This document shows positions 1 through 11,251 of a stretch of DNA of 64,000 nt, in pieces. The stretch spans positions 5,700,030-5,764,029 of the forward strand of contig CAIIXF020000009.1 in NCBI GenBank assembly GCA_903813345.2. Direction: 5' to 3'. The notes beneath the pieces were generated by a model. The model ran no database searches. It saw nothing but the letters and a program-made list of their open reading frames with translations, and was not told the DNA's origin. This DNA is from Owenia fusiformis (lineage: Eukaryota > Annelida > Polychaeta > Sabellida > Oweniidae). Position 1 is the first letter of the stretch. Each line of letters starts with the position of its first letter. The position numbers were made by a program, and so were the translations under genes.

Positions 1-209
1 GCAAAAATAAGAAATTGGGAGACCATTGTGCAATAATATATGGAAAAGTATATTCATAATGTACATGAATGACATTTGTATATCTTGGATTGCTTCTAGT
101 TTGGCCTATAAAGTGTGTGGCCTCTTATATTGGGATGCTTCACAATGGTCTCCCAATTTCTTATTTTTGCCATTCTACTGACGAAATGAAGCAGTGAAAT
201 GGACTTTAG
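1..209. repeat. Right part of a palindromic MITE, cut by the window edge
   Basis: The first bases (CAAAAATAAGAAATTGGGAG) recur in inverse orientation near 150-172, so this stretch folds on itself. The right arm then reads TTCTACTGACGAAATGAAGC and AGTGAAATGGACT, the same terminal arm as the complete element at 9891-10287. The left arm lies outside the window. No coding capacity is seen. It is a non-autonomous DNA element by structure; the superfamily is uncertain. Confidence 0.6.
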
Positions 210-287
210 ATATACAATACACATATTGCAGTTCATGTATTCAAAATGTTATTCAGAATATTTCTACAAAGCCATTACAAATAGATA

Positions 288-457
288 GAGAGTGAAACCT
301 GAACATCCGAACATCTGACTAGTCCGAACACCTTCCAATCCAAACGCTTTTTCCAATCCTATTTTTCCTCCAATTGGCTCCCATGTTTAATGAGCCAAAA
401 AACCTCCTAATCCAAAACCCTTTAGCCGATCCCATTTGGATTACATAGGTTTTTCAG
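288..457. repeat. Pogo-like MITE (decayed)
   Basis: It begins with AGTGAAACCTGAACATCCGA and ends with AGGTTTTTCAGTA, a degenerate inverted pair of the CAGTGAAACCT type also seen at 45210-45384 and 31084-31528. The interior repeats 'CCGAACA' and 'AATCC' words as in the 45.2-kb copy. From 458 to about 1847 I see no gene, only AT-rich sequence. Confidence 0.4.
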
Positions 458-1847
458 TATACAATTACTACATTTACACCCTCTAATCCATTTCTCTCAT
501 ACCATTCATACCCTAGTACAAGTATTAATACAATGGTAGCTAATTTTTCTCTGATACCGAGACTGTCATTTCAACAGGTTCTCTTCACAAAATAATATTG
601 CATTTTAACCCAAACAAATGACTGTATCAAAAAATGAAACAAAACAATTCGGTTCGGTTCATAACACTTAAAATATAATTGTCAAAATATAAAGTACAAT
701 GTTAACATAACATTTGTGGTTCATAAAATTATTGTTTTGTACTCATGTATTCAGCATTCAAATATATCAGAGGCTAAGTTGAACTGAACAAATAACAGCC
801 AAGGTCAAAAAAACAAAATGTTCATAATTTCTAAGCTGATACCAATCTTTGAACCATATCAAAATGGGGAAATTGAAATGACATTTGCGATAAAGATGAT
901 TTTCAGCATGATTATGTAAGATGATATTGAAAATCTTATAAAAAAACATATGAAAAGCAATTTATTGGTTTAAGGCCTGTAAGGGGAACTACTGTACTTC
1001 AACTTAATTTGGCGGCCGTTTTAATTTGGCGGATCCGCAAAATTTTTAAAGTCAGCTGAAATTAAAAAGTCGCCAACTTCCCCAGTCCCAAATTAGGTAG
1101 CTGCCAAATAAACTAAACAGCAAATCCGCCAAAATAAGTAGCGCAAAATTAAGTAGAAGTATAGTAAGTTAAGTAAGCACTGAACCATAACAACTAAGGT
1201 GAAGACTAACATAACCTTCACCTTAACGTACATCTTTTCAACTTATCAAAATAAAATTTTCAGGTGCATCTTTATTGATAAACATTCTGAAAAATTCAAC
1301 ATGGGATTACACTACCAAGTTTTCACTCAAAATTTTTTACAAACGAGACACTGCATTATAACATGGAGGGGGGATTAATAAATTAATAGGACTTCAATTC
1401 TGAAGTTTCTGTTCATCTTTTCTCAATATCAAATGATGAATCTGCATATCTATTAACTTCATGCAAAGCTCATTTCATGATAAACTTCCCTCTAAGATCA
1501 AAAGTACAAACTAAAGAATGTCATCAAAAGTTCAAATGTTCAAGGGGAGGTTATCTTCTTATACATGTACATATCCAATTCACCTACTGAGATAATAACT
1601 ATACATATTTTACACTCATTTGATGAAATTCACAACATTGTCAAATTTATGAATTTGCATACCACAAAATCAATGACTTTACCATTGATCTCAACGCACA
1701 AAAATTTGAAATAGTTAATTCTGCATGATGCGAAACAATAGGGGGGATCACAGATACTGCAAATGAGAATTTTAATATCCTGAACAATATTACTATCCAA
1801 CAGATGTTGAATACTACAGGTGATAAACTTCAATATCTTTGTAACTA

Positions 1848-2030
1848 CAGTAAAACCTATAAAGTGGAACACCTCTAGAAATGGAACACCTCTGTTAGTG
1901 GAACACTTTTTAGAGTCCCAAGACTTAAAGACTTAAATGTTAACTGAACCTCAATAAAAGGAACACCTCCCAAGTGGAACACTTTTTAGAGGTACCATTT
2001 AGTGTTCGATTAAGATGAGGTTTTCTATAT
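1848..2030. repeat. Half of a pogo-like element
   Basis: The left end ACAGTAAAACCTATAAAG matches the termini of the other CAGT(A/G)AAACCT elements here, and it is followed by three GGAACACCTC/GGAACACTTTTTAGAG words. No matching right end is visible, so it is either truncated or the far end has decayed. It lies in the NCOA4-like intron or 3' region. Confidence 0.3.
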
Positions 2031-2103
2031 ATCATCGACTTCTCACAAAAATGAGAGTAAAATGTGAAAAGTTGAAAAGGTCAAATAACAATTGAGTACT
2101 TAC

Positions 2104-4270
2104 TTATCCAGGCACTCAGAGAGTTTGTAGTCTATATCAGTTGCCGTGTTGTTATCTGTATAGTCTAGACTATTCTTTAGGCCCCCTAGTTCCTGGTTAA
2201 GTTCCGCATGTTGCTTCCTGAGAACATCTTCTTTAAGTTGTTGTATGAGCTCTACCTGACTGAGTAACCAGACCTCTCGATTACGTAGCGACTCCAATTG
2301 ACGACTGATCGTGCTATGGATCTGTGACTTCACCTATTGATTGAAAATTCAATAATCATGTTTCATGGTTTCATGTTACAGTCATCGTGATAACTTAGAT
2401 GCTTGATTAGAATATCCGACATGCAACGCAAAAAACAGGCAAAAATATTTGAATTTTTTACATTTTAACATTTAAAACAGGTGATTTTAGTAAATGGAAC
2501 TGATTACATTACATAGATTACTGTGTTTGATTAATGTTGGGCCTTATTACATTTAATACATCTAATATATCCCATTGTCTCCTTAAGGAGAAACATCTCT
2601 GCAGCTGTCAGGTCTGCAGTATCTAATTATCTATTTCAAAATACAGCAAGCCACCCTGGAAGCTGTATCCAGTATTATATACAATGTGCTAGCCCCAGAC
2701 CCCATATTCTCTAAATCTAGAATTTAGACCCATATGTTAATCGTTTACTCATAAACGATTTATGAATAGCTCTTAATCAAATAAATATGGAAAGTGGAAT
2801 TTTCTTACTTTCCTTTCTCATTTTCTCCTTTATTTTTTACTTTTCCTCAATCTCAATTTTACACTCCCTCGTAATGCATTCAAATGGGTACAAACAAGCC
2901 TGAATGTGTTGGCACAATCAAGTTTTATTTCTTTGCAGTTAACCAAATTAAATGAAGACTAAAAATCTATTAGCTGAGATTTATGTAAATTTTAATATGA
3001 TATACAATTCTAGCGACACTGCTGATGAGAAAATCCGTCACAAAGTTTTTCATTACAATCGCTCTCATTTGAACAATTTTCATCCAATTTACAAAAAAAA
3101 TGTTTTAAAATGTGTTAAAATGAACTCTGCCATCTAATTTTACTAAAACGAGCATCTAAAGTTGTATGGGTATGTAGTAAAATGTCGAAAGCTGGCAAAA
3201 ATGATTCAAGAGGTTAAATAAAAAAAAGATTTGCCATAAGAATTTTCACCTTGAATTGACTTTCATAAACAATTTTTTCTTAAGGCTCAAAATCTGTGCA
3301 GTAAAAAGTACTTGATAAATATCAATAAAACCCTTTTAGAATACATATGAATGACTATACAAGTATGCACTAAGAGCAACCTTGATAACATTCATACATT
3401 ATTCATGTTTTGACACTCTGCCAATATTGACTGTAAAGCTTGCTGGCACATGTCAGACAGAAACGTGACCAACACATGTACAGTATATCGTGTGAGGATA
3501 TACAACAGCTAGTAGACACGTTCATTATATAGGGAAACTCAGGTTTACAGCTTTCTATTTTTTAAATTCAATTCATTACTTGTCTTTACCCATGAAAAGT
3601 AAGTGATTTTTGTAAAATTAGTATGATGAACAAATGAACATTCTGGACTTGGTACTTTATATTGGTTTTCCATATTATCCAGTTTGCAAATATACTGTAT
3701 ATTATATAATGATTATTTATCGGTTAATGATAATATACATGAACATTTAACATGATATCAAAGTCATGGCTTACTGTATATACCAGTTTTATAAGCAGTA
3801 GGCAAAAGGCAATTTTCTCAGGTTTTCTTTCAAAGAAAGAAAACCACCTGCTGTATTGAGGAAACTGTTTCCATGATAAAATACAATTTCCAATAATTTG
3901 GCTTCTATGTTTGAATTCTTATTAGCTGTATATTTATGTTGGCTCTAATACTATTTTTACTCCAAGATTTTTATAAAGTAAAATTTGGTACAAATATAAT
4001 AATCCATGCAATATGTCACTACCTGCCATTTGTTAAATATACCCACTGCTAAACACCAAACACAGACCATCTTCCGTGAAAAAAGTTGGAGATTGTCACC
4101 ACTTGTGATGATGTCATGGTAATTATAGAACAGAGAAGCAAGCATACCTCTTTGACATTATCATGTAGATGTTTCTTTACGTTGGTCACCTGGGTAATAG
4201 CCTCCTCTAAAGTGTGAATCTTCTCTCTCACCTCCATCAATAACTGCTGCTTATTCCCTATGAAGCTCAT
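2104..4270 (-). CDS. NCOA4: NCOA4-like protein, N-terminal coiled-coil exons (partial)
   Basis: Two consecutive minus-strand exons are visible: 4270-4148 (41 codons, starting at an ATG directly after a TTTTTCAG acceptor) and 2333-2104 (76 codons plus 2 nt, donor GTAAGT). They join in phase 0. The joined product has the NCOA4/ARA70 N-terminal coiled coil: about 40 residues of helix, then a conserved core (VKSQIHSTISRQLESLR, followed by NREVWLLSQVELIQQLKED). That core closely follows the vertebrate NCOA4 segment around its 'REVWL..QV.LI.QLKE' motif. In vertebrates NCOA4 delivers ferritin to autophagosomes; its ferritin-binding region lies further C-terminal. The remaining exons must lie left of the window, so neither ferritin binding nor total length can be judged. 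The exon start immediately after an acceptor implies an upstream non-coding exon, perhaps near 5.8-6.0 kb. Confidence 0.82.
3985..4140. repeat. Dispersed 'GTCACCACC' repeat, copy 1
   Basis: It contains ATATGTCACTACCTGCCATT, then TGCTAAACACCAAACACAG, then AAAAAGTTGGAGATTGTCAC CACTTGTG. The same order of words occurs in about ten copies across the window (18.6, 24.0, 24.7, 35.1, 39.5, 43.3, 46.7, 50.0 and 57.6 kb). This copy lies in the intron between the two NCOA4-like exons, right beside the donor of the first exon. Confidence 0.55.
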
Positions 4271-4423
4271 CTGAAAAACATTTAATAATATCACTGTCAG
4301 AGAAGTTGATCACGCCAGTGGAGAGTAGAAATCTATGTTAATTAATTAATTAGTTCATAATGATCAACTTTATATTAGTAATGAAAACACAGAATGAAAT
4401 CCTGTGCTAAGGGTTGATGTGAA

Positions 4424-4497
4424 AAAGTCAGTCCAACCCAGTGGGGATTGAAGAACCCACGACCCCTCGCTTGCCAGACGGTTGTTCTACCACTGAT
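4424..4497 (-). repeat. tRNA-derived SINE fragment
   Basis: On the minus strand there is a TGGTAGAACAACCGTCTGGC box-A-like word followed by GTCGTGGGTTCTTCAATCCC, a box-B-like word, in tRNA-like order and spacing. The arms do not form a clean cloverleaf, so I call a degraded SINE head and not a tRNA gene. The rest of 4498-5780 shows only one possible short exon (see findings). Confidence 0.35.
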
Positions 4498-5779
4498 TTT
4501 ATTATCTTATTGTATAATTTCAGGCTATTGCAGGTCTTGTACTATTTCTGTATGTGATTTTGGCAATCGTTTTCATGCTATCATAAATGAACTAAGAATA
4601 TGCATTGCTTATTCCTTGTGATTGCTTACCAGTTTTATTTTCAACTTTGAAACGTGAACTCTGAAATCATTTTGACTAATATTACGTACAAGGTTAGGTA
4701 AAAAACAGTTTCTAGAAAAATCTATGAATAACCTGATCCAAGGTCACAGAAATCAAAACAAGTCAGACTGATGCCAACTAATTGAAGACAGTACTAAATA
4801 CCAATTCCCTTTAATTTTCACGTCTGAACAAAATGAAAGACCATTATAATAACATTGATACAGTAGTTCATCTGCATGGCTTTGTAAACACTAGATTGAA
4901 GTTCAAAGCCTTTATTATTTTAATGTAATCTGCTAATTGCTCTGACATATTCACTATAGTCAGATAATTCAGCGAGGCCGTTCAAATCATTATGGTCTTT
5001 ACTCCCTAATCCTCTCAAATGCAATAAGTACAGACTTACATTTAGCATCTCAAAGCAACAATCATCTATTGTAGATTGTAGATTGTTCAGGTATTGATCA
5101 GCATTATATGAAATTATAGAAATTACCATCAGCCTCGGGTAAAATGAATATCAATGTCAATAACCTCTGCAGTAATGGGATGGGATGGTTCTGTAAAAGC
5201 TTTGGAATAGAATGACAATACATATACAGCCATTCAGTATAATATATTCAGAATGGAACAAAATTCACTCCGTAAGTTCAACAAAAATTATGGTATATTA
5301 AAAACTCATATTGACATTATTTGACTAAGCTGTATAATCGAACTAATTAATGGAAAGGGTGAACAACTGTATTCCCTAGTTATATTTTACTTAGTAATAA
5401 CCTAGACCTGAATTTAAGTAAACCCTAACAGAGAAATGATTTTCTTTTTATATTGAGTAATCACCTTTGCTTTTATCTCTAAAGCAACAACCTTCAATTA
5501 TGTCTAATACCCTATGGCAGTGGTAAAATGCCCTAAAAATAATAAATAACAACTGATGTAGACAGACATGTGATCTAACACCACATACGATGAAGGTCAA
5601 TGAAGGTATGTTTATCATATTTCAGCTGTTCGCAAGAGGTTATTATACCGAGCTGGATTGAAAATTCTTGAAGAGAAAAAATCGAGCCCATTTTGACTAA
5701 ACGCTGTGCTGAGTAGCGTTTATAATACACTATATATTTGAATCAATACATAATTTATTTGTTATCTTATTTTGATCCT

Positions 5780-6060
5780 TCAACAGTCTGTTGTTGTAGT
5801 AAATCAATGTTCTATTAGACAACAAAACTTTTGAATTAAGATTGCAGCCATTTTAGGTCTCGAGAGATCAATTGACTTTCGAAAGCAAAGATTTGCTATA
5901 AAATAACTCGCGCTAGCTAAATATGAATGGCCACGTGATCTTTTAGCGGCAATGCCCATGTAAAGTACAAAGTGCATGCATGCGCAAAAGTTAAAAAATG
6001 GTGCGCACCAGGTCTGGAATTTCTCCACTTTAATTGCAAATTACACAACAAGTAGGACTT
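5780..6060 (-). promoter_or_regulatory. Possible NCOA4-like promoter / first-exon region
   Basis: This short stretch has more CpG than its surroundings (AACTCGCGCTAGC, TGCGCACC) and carries a GGCCACGTGATC E-box at about 5930-5941 and a GCATGCATGCGC word. It lies 1.5-1.8 kb upstream of the NCOA4-like start codon, where a non-coding first exon would be expected. No TATA box or defined start could be chosen. This is inference from composition and position only. Confidence 0.25.
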
Positions 6061-7380
6061 ATTGTCACCACTCGTCATGAAAAGGGCAAGTTACATTCAA
6101 TTATCTTCTTAAATACCGTTAACTTATTCCAGCACGCCTGCTGGAAATTGGAGAAAACCACTTCACAAGACGGTATATTTCAACATTTCCTCTGGCTTTT
6201 GAGCTGACTTTGTTCAGTAAGCAAGAGGTGGTAATGATCAAGAAAACCTCGGATAAACCCTTACTTTTGTGAGAGTATCGTATTTGAATGAAATGGAGAC
6301 TAATTGTGTCAACCTACAGAATGTTTATCTGGGCATGTGTTTCATATTAAATACCCATACAACAGATAACTTGGAATAAATATTCAAATAACACCCCTCC
6401 CCCTCACCAACCACACAATACAAGGTGAACGTGCAGATTTAAAGATACTCTATTGAGACTTCTCTGTGGCATTTTTTCTTTATTCCTTTTTGTTTTGAAT
6501 TCTTAACACCATTACATTAACTAACTACTCAATATGCAACTTTTCACCACGTAGAATTTTAAAATATTAAGTTTGAAAATTCCATTTTTATAATGGAGCT
6601 CAATGGGAAAAACTACATAATTTGAATTATTTTCAAACGTAGCGGCGCGATTTTGATAAAATTGACAGATATAATAAATATTAGTAAGACGAAATGTTTG
6701 ATGAAAAATGAAGAAAATTCACCGTCCTGGTTACGCAAACTATAGAAAAATCTGAAATAATCATAAAAACCTGTAAAAATAGATTGAAGGGGGTGATATT
6801 CATTTCTAATGTGCCTTTCACTACTACAGGGTAACCATAATTTTGGTACTGATTTGATTTTTCAATGAAAATCATTTCTATAGTGTATAGTCAGTTTAAA
6901 TAATACAATTGCTTTATTTCTTTACTGAACAGTGCAATCATTTATTTATTCATCAACAGTAATGCAAACTACATATTATACCTGTCAGTTAGTAAAATAT
7001 TAAAATAATTCTATTAAAATTAAAGCATTGAGATGATACTTAAATAATTACATATTATATTGATAGGCATATTATATTATAGGATTTAAGCCAATGACTC
7101 AATGCATTTTAGATGATTAAATTTAACATATGTCCTGATTCTAGACTATGAACGAGGGTGGTAGTCCGAATTCAAAGCCTAGACTAGAAGACATAAGTGA
7201 ATTGAAGCATCCACTATTCATTGAATCATGTGCTTTAATCCAATTTCACACATTGCAAAATATTTTTTACAATTTCACTTAACAGAATGATATTTTTCAA
7301 AGATATCTTGTACTTTTAGAATCATTTGCTTCAAAGAATTGAATTATGGCGGCCTTTACTCGTTATTTTACGATTTTTGC

Positions 7381-7770
7381 TATAACTCGAAAAGTAGTCA
7401 AGCGATTTTGTTCATATTTGGTATATGAATACTATAAGCATGGCACACTGTCTAATGACTCTTCTGGTAGAAGGCGGCCATTTGAACGTATTTTACTATA
7501 ACACGAAAAGTAGTGGAGCGATTTTGTTCATATTTGGTATGTGAATACTATAAGCATGGCACACTGTCTAATGACACTTTTGGTAGAAGGCAGCCATTTT
7601 GAAAAATGGCAGTCATTTTAACGTATTTTACTATAACTCGAAAAGTAGTAGAGCGATTTTGTTCATATTTGATGCGTGAATACTATAAGCGTGGCACACT
7701 GTCTAATGACACTTTTGGTAGAAGGTGGCCATTTTGAAAAACGGCTGCCATTTTTGCTGTATACTTTGTT
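7381..7770 (+). repeat. Tandem triplication inside the 2.5-kb repeat
   Basis: Three units start at about 7381, 7497 and 7633. Each has 'CGAAAAGTAGT', 'AGCGATTTTGTTCATATTTG', 'CATGGCACACTGTCTAATGA' and a 'GGCAGCCATTTTGAAAAATG' block. Unit lengths are about 116 and 136 bp because the final block is expanded in later units. The same three units recur in copy B near 62597, 63139 and 63276. Confidence 0.75.
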
Positions 7771-7995
7771 TGTAAAAAAAATGCCAGCCATGGCTGTTCG
7801 ATCGGATTTGCTACACTTTGGTGTTGCTGTTGTCTAGTTGAAGGATGGATGGACGGACAAATGGAGGGGTCTCTATAGCTTATCCCCTAATCTTCGTTGG
7901 ATTGAACAATTGTGAATATGGTTTGTTGGACAAATAAAAATTGATTGAATGTCTAAATGCAAATAATGAAGTGGTAATTTATTTAAAATCATTAA

Positions 7996-8567
7996 AGGGT
8001 TCCGATTAGCATCCCGTATAAAAACAATATGGCGGCTCCAGGCGAATCAACTGGATCAGTCCATTTTTAAGAAATAAGGGGAGTTCTGTAAAATCCAGTT
8101 TATTGAAATTGTCTTTGAGATAAAGTAATCCGTTTATAATGATTTTGAAAACGTTATCCAAAGAGTGATTGCGTTCAAAGAATACATGTACAACAGCCAA
8201 TATAAATCCTTGTATTAGAAACCGGTTTGTCTTGCTTTGTTTCATTTGTAGGATATTTCATATGCCAAGCTGTGTGCTATTACGTTATGGGGAAATTTAG
8301 ATGCCAATCTTTCCTTATTATACACAAATAGAAGATCCTGAAACTTCACCCATAAATGTGGAATTGATTTGTCAAAATAAAAATCACCCTTTTATAAATG
8401 TGTGACGATCTATAATATACTTATGCTATATAACAGTTAGAGGTGTTGACACAACGACCTCGAACCTGTGAACCCTTGAGTATTATTCCGGGATCGGGCC
8501 TTTTATACTAAACGGTGAGCAACACCAGAAACGAGCGTTCGATTTGCTAAACGATATGCGTCACCCT
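7996..8567. mobile_element. TTAA-flanked non-autonomous element (piggyBac-like MITE)
   Basis: The sequence between TTAA at 7992-7995 and TTAA at 8568-8571 is absent from copy B of the surrounding repeat, where a single TTAA occupies the site (near 63636). The ends begin AGGGT and, read inward from the right, AGGGT. The TTAA duplication and AGG ends are piggyBac-type features. An 79-codon minus-strand frame (8006-8245) inside has no recognisable relatives. Confidence 0.75.
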
Positions 8568-9456
8568 TTAAAATCTCAAACATGCTTGCTTTAATATTTG
8601 GTCTAGTCACTTAATTCCTAAATGTCTCGTAATTAGTATCTATATACCTTATTAGATGCAGTGAAGGAGTAAAATCATTGGGATATGAATAAATCATGCA
8701 AAACATATTTTGTACATATTTCTCATCATTTAGGGTTACCCAGTAGTTTACAAGCTGACCTTTGCAAAATATATTTCACTTACTATCCTCATTCGCTATC
8801 ACGCTATCTAGTTTCTTTCCAAATTGGCCTGAATTGCCTGGTTTATTGGTTTTAGTGAACCGTCCATTTCGTCGAACCATCATTTTGCTAAGGTTGTTTG
8901 TGATGAATATACAATATTCAGTTACATATAACTGTACAGCAACTTTATGCAAGGGAAGGTAATTGTGTGAGAGCACATAAAGTACACAAAGTACTGACCC
9001 ACTTGTCTCAGTGAATCTTATAAACAGTGCATAAAGTTTTTTCTATGCAATGATTGGCTCACAGTTACTTATAGTGTAAGTTATTTTATTTCTATACAGT
9101 GTGGAATAGAGTGTATAAACTTTTACAGTTTCAAGCAGGTTTTAGTGTTTTCTGACCAATGATATATTCAGACTTATACATTTAACGGTTATGTAATACT
9201 GACCTACATATCTGTATAGCATATCTTTAACCCAGTTTTCTGACAAAACAAAAAGGGAGAGATCAGTACAATTGTCTCCCTAATTCGTATGTCTTATCCC
9301 ATACCGATGACACTGGTTTTTGTTACACCTACACCTCATATATTAATGTCTCATTAAAATGCTACAAACATATATATAGTTATCAACAAGTACTATAAAA
9401 TTAACGATAAATATACAGCAAATTTTAGCCTCACCTTCTCTATCTCCCAGTCCCAA

Positions 9457-9489
9457 TGACGTCACTTGAATTCTCATGCGACCAATCAG
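9457..9489. promoter_or_regulatory. CRE plus CCAAT module, upstream copy
   Basis: A perfect palindromic TGACGTCA (9457-9464) is followed 17 bp later by CCAATCAG (9482-9489). It lies in a short stretch with more CpG than its surroundings, between the divergent NCOA4-like and EF-hand/death-domain genes. A second module with the same order is found at 10454-10488. The arrangement suggests a promoter, but no start site can be read from the sequence. Confidence 0.4.
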
Positions 9490-9890
9490 AAGGATCGTAA
9501 CAGGTTCTGTCGAAATTCCTCAGAATGAAACGTAAAAGCCCATTGGCTATGCAAACGGAAGTGATAATTTTTAATAATATTTTTATTTTGCCGAAAATAT
9601 CAAGAAATTAGCTGTTTTTGATCTTCATATCATGCATTAATCCACAATACTATTCTCTCACAAGGTGGGTTCACTTAGGAAGATCCTAGTAAATAATGCA
9701 GATGCGAGTAGGTAGTTACCAGTTTGGTGTCTTGATCATTACCATGTTGTTCAGTAGATCTAGATCATGGGCTCCGAGATCTAAAAATTCACAGGAACAT
9801 AACAAGAGGAGGGAAAGCCCCAGAGTTTCAAGATGACAGACATAATTACCTCTCTTGCTTACCACCTTCGTTCGTTCGAATTTTCATCGG

Positions 9891-10287
9891 CTAGAGTCCA
9901 TTTCACTGCTTCATTTCGTCAGTAGAACGGCAAAAATAAGAAATTGGGAGACCATTGTGCAATAATATATGGAAAAGAATATTCATAATGTACATGAATG
10001 ACATTTGTATATTTCAGATTTTTTAGTTTTTTGTGCAATAAGCCTGTGCCGTCTTGTAATTTGAAGAATTTCAGCCATGTTAATCTTATTGAAAATAACA
10101 TGGCAGAGAAACATCCAAATATAAGAAGCCACACACTTTATTAGCCAAACTAGAAGCAATCCAAGATATACAAATCTCATTCATGTACATTATGAATATA
10201 CTTTTCCATATATTATTGCACAATGGTCTCCAAATTTCTTATTTTTGCCGTTCTACTGACGAAATGTAGCAGTGAAATGGACTCTAG
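9891..10287. mobile_element. Complete long-inverted-repeat MITE
   Basis: The left arm begins CTAGAGTCCATTTCACTG and runs through CGTCAGTAGAACGGCAAAAA and TTGGGAGACCATTGTGCAAT to TACATGAATG. The right arm is its near-perfect inverse, ending CAGTGAAATGGACTCTAG. Arms are about 120 bp with an unrelated centre of about 140 bp. A TA duplication is possible within CTAG on both sides. A partial copy begins the window (1-209). Confidence 0.75.
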
Positions 10288-10453
10288 TTATCAAATACTA
10301 CACTTCGATGGGATGTTATAATTGATATAGGCATATTCCGTACACCTTTCTTTATCTTGATGTGAAATGAGAAGCTATGATATTGGTTAACACGCCAGAA
10401 ATGAACATAATATTATTCGAAGCGTATTTCGAAAATTTTGAAACTGCCATTGA

Positions 10454-10488
10454 TGACGTCATTTGTTTGTCGACTTTTGACCAATCAG
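10454..10488 (+). promoter_or_regulatory. CRE plus CCAAT module, candidate promoter of the EF-hand/death gene
   Basis: TGACGTCA at 10454-10461 and CCAATCAG at 10481-10488 are separated by 19 bp, with extra CpG around them (GTCGAC, AGCGACCG). The site lies about 0.8 kb upstream of the exon that carries the start codon at 11252. That exon begins at a good acceptor (ATTTTATTTAG), so a non-coding first exon close to 10.5 kb is plausible. There is no direct evidence of a start site. Confidence 0.4.
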
Positions 10489-11251
10489 CGACCGTGTCAT
10501 CTCAATACAGATTTACATTATAAGCGTATGTCATCTTTGAACCCTGGTGTTTCTCCCCCTCTGGAACATAACCTAACATTAAACATGTAGATGTACAAAA
10601 AAGATACTGAGAAAGGCTGGATCTAGGGCAAAGGGGTGTAATGTTGATGTTTGTGGTAATATGGACATACGAGACAGGGTAACTTAGACACTAACATATT
10701 AGAAGTGGAATTTCCATTTTCTGCCATGTTTGATATCTGGAAAAATTAAATTCTTGCAACATCTCGATCCATGCTGAGACAGATCCATGTGAGAAAAAAT
10801 AATAGCTTCCCCCTAAATCGGAAATGAGAGCAAATAAACAAAAGGTGTTGAAGTTACCCCATATGTTGAAGTTATCCCAAAATGGTGTCGATGTTACACC
10901 CCTTTCACCCTGGGGAGATCCATTGAACTTTGACGTATAGGCTTACTTCGTCATGGGGCTATTTCGACTATGGGGCTAATCCCCCCGGGTCTAATCAGTG
11001 CTAGCAAGGGTTTCACTATTACCTCACAACAGACTAAATAAATGAAAACAACAAGCAAAATTAATGAAAATCATAAAATTAATATGGAAAGGTTGAAAAG
11101 ACCCTAAAACATCAGGCGATTTTATGGAAACAACCGGTGAAAATCATCTGTTGTCTGCTGCTAATGAAACCCCTGCGCTAGTGTTAACTTTGTGTTATAC
11201 TTTGCTAGAAAAGGTGCACACTTCAATGCCTTGTATTTTATTTAGGAAGGA

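Larger units (their letters stand above)
6438..8941. repeat. 2.5-kb dispersed repeat, copy A
   Basis: From TTTAAAGATACTCTATTGAG onward this region is nearly identical to 61066-64000, apart from insertions. Its left border is TTAA in both copies. It contains three tandem units beginning TATAACTCGAAAAGTAGT, and a segment with GGATGGATGGACGGACAAAT. Small frames inside (minus 6681-6875, plus 8762-8962) also exist in copy B but resemble no family, so I do not call them genes. The right border cannot be fixed because copy B reaches the window edge. Confidence 0.8.

Noticed and set aside
4049-4294. 81-codon minus-strand frame including the first NCOA4-like exon
   Set aside because: It runs through the GTATGC donor after codon 41 of the true exon and starts within the upstream intron. 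Only 4148-4270 is coding.
6681-6875. Small minus frame conserved at 61261-61503
   Set aside because: Both lie in copies of the same dispersed repeat and are as similar as the surrounding non-coding sequence. No motif was found.
8006-8245. 79-codon minus frame in the TTAA element
   Set aside because: Too short and without piggyBac transposase motifs; likely chance in a MITE.
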